A stretch of DNA of 64,000 nt from assembly GCA_016618085.1 (NCBI GenBank), contig JABLTG010000067.1, positions 32,486-96,485 on the forward strand, written 5' to 3'. Of this stretch, positions 56,453-64,000 are shown in pieces. The notes below the pieces were generated by a model, which was not told where the DNA came from, did not search any database, and worked only from the letters and a program-made list of their open reading frames with translations. The DNA is from Neovahlkampfia damariscottae. Its lineage: Eukaryota > Heterolobosea > Selenaionea > Neovahlkampfiida > Neovahlkampfiidae. Each line of letters starts with the position of its first letter. Position 1 is the stretch's first letter. Both the position numbers and the translations under genes were made by a program.

Positions 56453-57534
56453 TCACGAATAAAAATGATTTAATTCTTCACGAGATGAATGACCTTTGTG
56501 AAAAATATCAATGTCATTCATAAAATTGGATCGTGAAAATTCTAAAGTTTCTTTCATTTCATCAATATGAATTTTTGAATAATCTTCTTTGACCAAAAAT
56601 TTTGAAATGACAGAAATGATTGAAATTGATGAATATGGCACAGTGCTTTGTAATAAATTTGAACGATAAAACAGGCATGATATTGGAATATCTGAATAAC
56701 AAGATTCATTCAATAGACCAGCAGCAATTCCTAAAATAAAAACGTCAAGAGAGTCACAATTCATTTTCGTCATTGTATCAGAAAATTCTTGATCATTTGT
56801 TGCATACCAAACTTTTTCTTTTCCGATATTTTTTTTTGCTTCATCAAATCCCTTTATGATTTCTTTTTTTGTCATGTTTTTCAAATTTTCGACTTTAGTA
56901 TCAACATTACAGTTTCCTATATAATTTGGATTTTCTTTGATTGCCTTGAAACTCAAAATTAATTTACATTTCTGTCGTTTTCCAAAATCTAAAATCATTT
57001 CAACGATATCATTTTCCATTTCAGAACTTTCAATGACTCTTTCACTTGTTAATATTAAAACATTCCTATTTCCGTGTATTCTGATTGAACTGGAAGAAAT
57101 ACCTTGTTCCACAACCTGTAAGAAATAGATTAAGATTGTCTGTTTTTTACACAACTTGGTTTTGAAAAATTTGAAGTAATTTCAGCTACTATATTTAATT
57201 CAAGTTGCTTTATAATCAGTTGAGCCGTTGTTATCATCAAACTTGAATCTTCGTCATCACTTGAAAATAGTTGAAACAAAAATTTCTTTTACTTTGGAAT
57301 TGCGACAATAATGACAGGATCTACTAGTTCTTCAAACGGAAATTCTTTCAAAATAATATTACCGTATCTATTCATTGTTTTAATTTTTCGTCTGGAAATA
57401 ACTTTTGGGTTTGAGTATGATTGTTTGAATTGAATGTCCACATTTTTATCATTTAAAATTGGATTTACAGTTTCTTTTTTCTTTGCTGCAGGAGCCTCTG
57501 AAATTTCTTCACTTGATCTAGTTTTTCTCTTCAT
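56453..57534 (-). CDS. PAC2/PSMG2-like proteasome assembly chaperone, copy B
   Basis: Three exons give about 335 residues. Basic leader MKRKTRSSEE; core blocks LMITTAQLIIKQLELNIVAE, RIHGNRNVLILTSERV, VEMILDFGKRQKCKLILSF, VWYATNDQEFSDTM, VFILGIAAGLLNESCYSD. Both introns fall at the same codon and phase as in copy A (after IPN/IPK and before VVE), proving common descent. Copy B lacks the conserved DARAA segment before the last helices and has VPYSSISIISVIS instead. A reversed CCAAT is 8 nt upstream. Confidence 0.75.
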
Positions 57535-57703
57535 TCAACAGACCAATGAAAAAAGTTCGATTTCGAAATGAAAATAAAATGAATTTCCTTCTTAAAATCT
57601 CACTGAATTCAGATTTGGTCTCATTCTTCAAAACTCGGAATTATGATTGGAGGATGTTTGCAGAAAAGTAATTGGTTGAAAAATTCCAACAAACACAGAC
57701 ATC

Positions 57704-59058
57704 ATGGAAGAGATGAGTTGTGAGGAAGAAAGAGTTTTGACTCATGGAGAATCAGATCACAAAAAATATAAAAACCCACTATAAAGGTTTACTTTCTGAA
57801 AAACCAGAAGTCCAGTTCAAATCAGTTGTAGAATTGAGAAAATTACTTAGTTTTGCTAAGAAACAGACGAAATTTTTACTCTTCAGAAAAGAATCCTCCT
57901 AGGAATGAAGTTATTGATTGTGGTTATGTTCCACTTTTTGTCATATTTTTAAAAGACTTTAATAGACCACAAATACATTTTGAAAGTGCTTGGAATCTCA
58001 CCAATATTGCTTCAGGAACTTCTGAAAATACAGAAACAGTTGTAAATTCAGGAGCTGTTACTTCATTTATTGAATTACTTATTAAATCAACTGATGAAGA
58101 TGTTATTGAACAAAGTATTTGGTGCTTAGGTAATATTGCAGGTGATTCCATCAAATACAGAAATATTCTTTTAAAAGATGGATTGTTTGTTTGTATTTCC
58201 AATATTATTACCACAAGCACTAAAATTAATATTTTAAGGTTTAACAGAACTATTCATTTTAATTTTTGAATGACAGAAATGCAACATGGTGTTTATCAAA
58301 TTTATGTAGAGGAAAACCATCACCTTCTTTTAAAGTTGTTCAACCAGCAGTTCCTATTTTATGCGCTTTATTATATCATCAAGATGTTGACATATTAACT
58401 GATGCTTTGTGGGCTTTATCTTATATCTCTGAAGGTTCAAATGAACCTATTGATGCTATTATTCAACAAGGTGCAATTCCAATTTTGATTTCATTGATGA
58501 TGCATGCATCTTTTCAAATTGTTTTACCTGCTTTGAGGACTATTGGAAACATTGTTGCTGGAACACGTGCCCAAGCTGATGTATTTGTTAAATCTGGTGG
58601 TGTTCCTGTTGTTGCTAAATTATTACAACACCCTGAAATAAGTGTTAGAAAAGCAGCTGTTTGGTCAATTTGGAATATTGCCAATAATTCAAGTTGTTTT
58701 GGATTGTGGAATTTTTGAGTTACTTCTCACAATGATTAAATATGATGAACAGGATGTTGTTTTTGAAGCACTTTGGGTTATTTCACATGCCACAGTTGAA
58801 GCTACTTATCATCAAAGTCGATATATGGTAAATGCTGGTGTTTTAGATGTTTATGCAGAAGCACTTCAATCAAATGATTCAAGAAATCATAATTTGATCT
58901 GTGAAGGATTGGAAAGTATTTTTTCACATGATACAAATTATCCAAAAATATTTGAATCTGTTGGTGGCGTGGATATATTGGAACAATTAGAATCCAATGA
59001 TAAAGCACTTGATATTTTATCAATGAGTTTTCCACGACACTATTTGGATTCATCTTAA
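57704..59058 (+). pseudogene. Decayed copy of the importin-alpha gene
   Basis: Nucleotide-level similarity to the importin-alpha gene at 16.5-17.9 kb runs from the 5' leader (ccaacaaacacagacatcat) to the C-terminus, including an identical intron near 58241-58278. Lesions: a 2-nt deletion near 57755 puts TAA at 57782 in frame with the ATG; the first donor GTAAG has become GCTAAG (57855-57860); and a deletion of about 17 nt near 58683-58690 shifts the frame inside repeat six, after which the old frame resumes ([12 protein letters not shown]). The remaining repeats drift (SIWNIAN, VISHATVEA). At least two partial products could still be made, but no full importin. Confidence 0.8.
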
Positions 59059-59315
59059 AAATGTATGTCTATCTGATGATTTTTATATACCTGTAAGAAA
59101 TAAATTATGTTCGTTTTGGTGAATTTTTTAGCTTTGGAAAGAGCCCAATCTACTTTTTGAAAGCAATCACAACAACCACTATCCAATGAATCTCTAATAT
59201 TAGTGTGAATAAAGATAATTTCAGTGTCTCCACAAAAACAACCAATTTGCCATAGATGTTTGATTGAAGGAATTTTGTTATTTTTAAAATTTATTTTAGT
59301 TGAATGAAAACCGAT
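59055..59315 (-). other. In-frame open stretch following the stop of the secreted-protein gene
   Basis: Immediately after the TAA of the gene at 59316-59717 the same frame stays open for about 86 codons to a TAA at 59055-59057. It has coding-like, Cys-rich composition (LWQIGCFCGDTEIIF; SLDSGCCDCFQKVDW) and no usable ATG. It could be a readthrough or nonsense-separated C-terminal domain, a missed exon, or a relic. Confidence 0.4.
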
Positions 59316-59717
59316 TTATTTTTTTTTATAGAGAATACCATAATCAGAGAATTTATAATTTGTTTGTTTTAAAGCATAAACACCATTTGATTCAATGACA
59401 AGTGCTTTTGGGTTGAATTTGTTATCAAAGCTTCCACAGAAAAGAACTAAAGCAGCAACTTCTTTATTATTTGAATCATAAACTACTGTATCATACCAAA
59501 CACGAGCTAATCCATCAAAGTGTACTTCAGCTTTAGGCATGATCAATTTACTTTGAATCATAAAACCACGACCTACAAAATAAAGTTATTATTTTTTCTC
59601 CAAACCAACTGTGTATACTTTTACAATTACAGGTCCTGGAGTTGTGTTGGTTATTGTAATTTTTGCACCAAAAGAAAGGACAGCAAGTATGAGCACAACA
59701 AAAATAACGAGTTTCAT
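59316..59717 (-). CDS. Small secreted protein, unknown
   Basis: Two exons give about 122 residues. A clear signal peptide (KLVIFVVLILAVLSFGA) is followed by a beta-rich extracellular domain (KITITNTTPGPVIVKVYTVG, RVWYDTVVYDSNNKEVAALV, FCGSFDNKFNPKAL). No family recognised. The intron (about 59576-59608) splits a Gly codon. CCAATCA ends 7 nt before the ATG. The frame remains open beyond the stop codon. Confidence 0.75.
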
Positions 59718-59847
59718 TTTTTTCTGATTGGCCGTTATATCCAATCAATTTAAAATGAAAAAAAAAATAAAAATATTTAAATCTTCAAAAATTTAAAACG
59801 TCCAAAGATTTTAGAGAAAGATACAATTTCATTGGTTGAACCATTCA

Positions 59848-61705
59848 ATGCTGAACAATACCTTCAGTGAAGTAGGTGGAAATATAACTTCACCTGTTTT
59901 CACTTTCACAGTAGGTGATGGAACTCTTCTGGTGGGACAGCTAATACCTTTATCTCTTTCCATCCTACTGCTGGTTTTATTTTGTATTTTTAGAAAAGAA
60001 AAAGAATTTCGCTACAGAGGAGTACTTCCTTATTTTTCAATTTTTGGTGTTTGGTTATTAATGATACGATTTTCATTAACATTATCATTTCTGATGGTTT
60101 CAAACAAAAACTCATTCACCTACAAGTATTTCAAACAAAATTAATTTTAATTTCAATTTAGACTGTCTTGTTGGTTTGACCTACTGGCTAATTTCCCAGT
60201 TTTATTATTTTTACTATCATTACAATCTTTAAATATCTTACAATATTTAATAAACAAACGAATTCATTACCTAAAAGGTAAAAGTTACAAACTGTTGAAC
60301 GAGAGCAATAAAAAAGTGATAAATAGATTGAAAGAAAAACTAATAAGATCAAATTTAGGAAAGAATACAAAAGTAGCCGCAGAGGACACTATATATATTG
60401 TTCAAGAAGATGATCTATTTTCAAATACTTCATCAATTGGAAGTTCGATGTCGTCTCCAATTTCTTCAAAACATAACTCATTTAGAAGTTCAAGGTCTTT
60501 AGATAAAGTTATTGAATTGGATGAAATTGTAACAGACTCATCATGTGTTCCTTCAACTATTGAAACAATGGATGTTGAAAAAGAAGATGAAGCTGAAATG
60601 AAAAAATTTACAACAAAAATTAAAATTGCAAGATTCATTGCATCAAATTATTTTAAATTCATCACTTTAATAATTATTTGTGTTGTAAATTTTGTTTTAT
60701 TTTTTTACTCTTTTTAGTCAACTTTTTTATTGCAACTGTCATTGGTTGGAGGAATAGAGATTGTTACTAAAATAAGTAGTGGAAACTATTGTACTTTTGA
60801 AAATACTCCAATAGCTCATGCAATATCATCATTAAGTACACCTGTTGTATTTGTTGCAGTTGCTTTAATTAATATTTTGATTATGATTTTGGATAGGATT
60901 CATTTCTTAAAACAAAATGGATGTTGGAGTTCTCAAAAGTTTTATGTTCATGATGATCCTTTTGGTTTTAGATTGGAACAAACAATATTAATGATAAGTT
61001 TGGTGATTTATGGAATTCCATTTTCTTTGATACCAATGATCATTTACTTCATCAACTCACATCTTGGAACTCCAGATATTTCAACCACAGAAGGAGAAGT
61101 ATCGGCAACTACTATATCTATCGTTTTGTGCACTGCAGAAATGGTGGTTTTGATAACAACAACTTCAGTTTCATTGTTGTTGGCTTTGTTTTCTTACATA
61201 AAAAAGAAATTACATGAGAAGAGTAATTTCAATTTAATTTAACATTTCAATAGGGTTTGAAAGAGAATTTGAATTATTTATTGCGACAAAAGATGGATTT
61301 GAAATCTTGAGAAAATATTCAAAACGAGAATGGTCATTGGAAAACGTTTTATTTTATGAAGATGTTTTGAGATATCAGAATTTGAATAGTGCAAAGTATT
61401 CCAGAAAAAGAGCAGTACAAATATTGGAAAATTATGTTTTAAAGAATTCTCCTTTGGAAGTTGAGCTTTCTGCTTCTGTTCGGAGGTCAACAAAAGAAAA
61501 AGTTGAAACCTTTGTTGAATACAAAAATTATCACAAAACCATTTTTAATGATGCCATTTTTGAAGTGAAATTCAATATGGAAGATACTTTTTCAAGAATA
61601 ACCTCTTTACCAGAATACAAACAATGGAAAACAACTTGGAAAGCAACTGTTGAGAAATTAGAAGAGTCAGATGAGGAAGATGAAGAAGTTGTTGAAAGAA
61701 TTTAA
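59848..61705 (+). CDS. Seven-transmembrane receptor with C-terminal RGS domain
   Basis: Four exons give about 590 residues. The N-terminus has glycosylation sites (NNT, NIT). Hydrophobic segments include LIPLSLSILLLVLFCIF, YFSIFGVWLLMIRFSLTLSF, LLANFPVLLFLLSLQSLN, FKFITLIIICVVNF, TPVVFVAVALINILIMIL, TILMISLVIYGIPFSLIPMI and ISIVLCTAEMVVLITTTS; a long Ser-rich cytoplasmic loop lies between the third and fourth. After an intron ending at 61252 the tail is an RGS domain (EILRKYSKREWSLENVLFYE, YHKTIFNDAIFEV, SLPEYKQW). It should couple receptor and GTPase acceleration, as in AtRGS1-type proteins. A reversed CCAAT is 12 nt upstream. Confidence 0.88.
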
Positions 61706-61856
61706 AACAATTGAAACAGGATCGTTGTCAATTTGAAACACCAGAATAGTTCATTTTAGAAATTCATGAATAAAATTTGTCAAGTTGAGCATTTTTCACC
61801 AATTTTCTTCCAACACCAAACAAAGTTTATTGTTTTTTGTTGTTGTATGAACAAAA

Positions 61857-63309
61857 TCAATTTTTTATTTTATAACGATCTTTGGTTGAGAGACCTAAAA
61901 TTAAAGATAGAAATGCTCCTACAATACCCAAAATAGAAACGATAATGAAACTCCACATAAAGCATGTGTGACCTGAATAACATTTGAGATCACCAGGTAA
62001 AATATTTGCATTGTAGATCAAGCTGAATTTGACAGTTGAAAGCAAAAAATTTGCTCCAGCAGGTCCTATCAAGCAAAATGAAAAATTAGTTCCATAATAT
62101 GCTTATACGATTAGTTAAAATAACTTAATTTACTTGGACCGAACATATCCATGACTAAGGCAACACCAACTAACATAGAAAGACCGAGAAAAAATCCTTG
62201 AAAAATTGTGCAAACAAATAACAATTCAAAAGTTACAAATGCACTTAATATTGATGCTCCTGATACTCCTAAACAACAAAATAACATGAAATATGGTCTG
62301 TTAATCCATTTGCTTATTATATCAATGGAAAAACCACCAACAATTCTCCCAGAGCAATTAGCTAACAAAGCCAAAGGAACCATGTAAGTTGCAGCTCCTT
62401 TTGGTCCATTAAGTGAAACTATAATTTCACCTAGATTGTTGATGAACATCAAACCTGCTCCTGATGCGATACCCCATGTTAAAACAACAAGATAGAATCT
62501 CAAGGTAAAAAACATCTGAAAAGTGGATGTATCAGGTATTTTCTGAGATACTTCCTTATCTTGAATTGGATTAACATCTTCTTGAACGGTTTCTTCGTTT
62601 TCTTGGCTTTCAATTGGATCTTCAAATTTCTTCCAATCAACTTCAGTATGAAAAAGAGCATTTGTCCATGGTAATACCAATCCTAAGATACTAAAAAATG
62701 TATAGTAATTTGCTAGTTTTGAAGGTCCTTCGAAAAAATTATAAATTGGGGATAAAACAGCTCCACTCAATCCAAAAAATAACAAAGGTATGGCAATTAC
62801 CAAACCTTTTCTCTTTGGTGAAAAATTCTTACTGTTTGTACCTGATCCAACAACAATTTGAGCAGCACTTCCGAATCCAACCATTAAATAATAAAATGCA
62901 AAAATAACAGGGTGGTGATACAAGTAACCACGAACAGTGAGTTGAATTAATGAATAAGACAAGAAAATGAGAGCTCCTGCCTTGTATTTAGTCAATTTTT
63001 TTTTCTTTTTTGTTACCAACAAACAAGTGAGTCTTGTTCCAAAATAATCATAAAAGATTCCAGTAGGTATTCCAACAAAGCTAAAATGTTTTTTTTTTGA
63101 TATTTTTTTTGATTTTACGCTCCAAAAAGTGAAAGAGAAGATAAAACATTTGCTTCAACTAAACTAAAACCAAGTATATTTCTTAAATCTACAGAAATGA
63201 CAGGAAAAATGTAAACAGTTCCTGCTGTAAGCATCATTAATGATGATGTCAGGAGACCTAAAAAGCGGTTTTCAAAAATTAATTTGTAACTTTTTTGCAA
63301 ATTGTTCAT
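61857..63309 (-). CDS. Major facilitator (nodulin-like/monocarboxylate-type) transporter
   Basis: Four exons give about 445 residues and about 12 membrane helices. The start region NRFLGLLTSSLMMLTAGTVYIFPVISVDL and GIPTGIFYDYFGTRL match the nodulin-like/OFA branch of MFS, with an acidic cytoplasmic loop between helices 6 and 7 and GMF-like ALVMDMFGPTYYGTNFSF near the end. The substrate is unknown. ATG 63309 is chosen because CCAATCA ends 25 nt before it; the longer frame from 63354 would include the element. A 36-nt stopless 3n intron (62981-63016) separates CLL and AGAL. Its last exon crosses a 33-nt intron near 62097-62129. Confidence 0.85.
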
Positions 63310-63398
63310 TTTAACCGAATTTTTTGAAAACGTTTGATTGGTGAAAATACTCATATTTCTATGAAGGAATAGATGAAAACAATTTTGGCAAAGTTCAT

Positions 63399-64000
63399 TT
63401 GTTAACTTTGATATTTTCCTTGAATATTTCCATTTTTTTTTCTATCTATTGGGAAACCAAAAAAGAAAGAAATGCTCAAGCATTTAAAGAATTTCTTTTC
63501 GTAATTCAGTTCTTGACAATTACACAAAAAAAATTAGATGTTGAAGAAAATGAAGGTGTAAGCCAACTCCTTTCTTGTGAAAAACATCAAAATATGAATG
63601 CCTTTAACTTTATTTCAATCCTGCTTTAAGGTAACAACCCAAAGATTTATTGAATTTATTTTTCAATTACCAGTGCAGTTCCTCGATACACATAACATTT
63701 TTTTGGTTTGAATTTCATGTGTTCAATCACTTCACCAGAACAATACATTCCGGTGTAAGTGATGATATTAACTATTTTCTTATTAATCAAAATTTATGAA
63801 GAAAGAATAAAAAATATGAAAAGAGATATTAAATCAGGTGACATTGAAGAAATATTTGATACAACAGAAGATATAGGTTTTTCATTTTCAAAATTATTTC
63901 AATCAAGTTATAATGCTTGTTTGAATACAATAACTTCAATTATAGAAACAACAAGTTTTGGTCTCGTTTCATTTGGTCCAACAATTCACTTAAATGATTG
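63399..64000 (+). CDS. Partial gene at right edge, model uncertain
   Basis: From about 63790 to the window end the plus strand is clearly coding (KNMKRDIKSGDIEEIFDTTE; FSFSKLFQSSYNACLNTITS), open to the last base, so the gene continues beyond. Upstream coding-like pieces at 63470-63560 (ETKKERNAQAFKEFL; KKLDVEENE) may be earlier exons, but I cannot fix the junctions. No family recognised. Confidence 0.4.
63672..63770 (-). other. Short minus-strand coding-like fragment
   Basis: The minus strand reads TYTGMYCSGEVIEHMKFKPK then KCYVYRGTALVIEK and a TAA at about 63672, with a plausible acceptor (AAATAG) just upstream. It could be the last exon of a minus-strand gene, but it conflicts with the plus-strand coding stretch that begins about 20 bp away. 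Confidence 0.25.

Noticed and set aside
1-64000. CRISPR arrays, bacterial operons, Shine-Dalgarno sites
   Set aside because: Spliceosomal introns and eukaryote-only families throughout; no regularly spaced repeats seen.
1-64000. Transposons or long terminal repeats
   Set aside because: No reverse transcriptase, transposase, integrase or long terminal duplication was recognised; the only long duplications are the importin and PAC2 gene copies.

Overview
The window is nuclear DNA of a eukaryotic microbe. Evidence: GT-AG introns of about 27-60 nt interrupt most genes; the DNA is very A+T rich with long A/T homopolymers; the genes are purely eukaryotic (importin alpha, CCT, Rab, G-alpha, RAD9, RRP12, FERRY3, DSC3, mitochondrial ribosomal mS29/DAP3, mitochondrial-type MetRS). 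The mix of G-alpha, several RGS proteins, a 7TM-RGS receptor, a LRR-RhoGEF, MACPF and an aerobic-type mitochondrion suggests a free-living amoeboid protist, possibly heterolobosean (Naegleria/Willaertia-like). That placement is inference. Homopolymer N/Q tracts of the Dictyostelium kind are absent. The genome is extremely compact: about 47 genes in 64 kb, intergenic gaps often 20-150 bp, and two convergent pairs whose stop codons overlap.

Layout. 1-6.3 kb: partial unknown gene, PH protein, membrane LRR-RhoGEF-PH, PanB-PanE fusion. 6.5-18.9 kb: RRP12, small membrane gene, prenyltransferase alpha with an N-terminal membrane segment, EF-hand protein, small gene, FERRY3/C12orf4, small gene, ADHFE1, importin alpha, DSC3-like. 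18.9-25.9 kb: CCT2, PH-AGC kinase, DUF3592-like, tiny membrane gene, G-alpha, catalytically dead membrane RNase T2-like protein. 25.9-35 kb: propeller-like protein, MACPF, DCAF7, CaaX Rab, mitochondrial MetRS, dsRBD protein, TAF1C-like propeller. 35-45 kb: cytochrome b5-b5 reductase, RRM-like protein, M1 aminopeptidase, Spec3/Stum-like, N-acylated Rab, RAD9, SPOUT1, M48 peptidase. 45-64 kb: RGS-START, 7TM, PAC2 copy A, phosphoglycerate-mutase-like pseudoenzyme, mS29, small coiled coil, RGS-RGS-pseudokinase-RGS, PAC2 copy B, importin-alpha pseudogene, secreted protein, 7TM-RGS, nodulin-like MFS carrier, partial gene.

The strongest general signal is a CCAAT element (mostly CCAATCA, also CCAATAA, CCAATTA, CCAATAG) beside start codons. 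By hand count, 31 of 46 starts have it in sense orientation and 14 in reverse within about 60 nt, often only 0-25 nt from the ATG. It decides several start sites and sits midway in divergent gene pairs.

Functional themes: heterotrimeric G-protein signalling (G-alpha, 7TM-RGS, RGS-START, RGS-pseudokinase), small-GTPase traffic and its lipidation (two Rabs, FERRY3, prenyltransferase alpha), ribosome and proteasome assembly (RRP12, PAC2 pair), and mitochondrial/CoA metabolism (PanBE, ADHFE1, MetRS, mS29). All gene models were spliced by eye; there is no transcript evidence.
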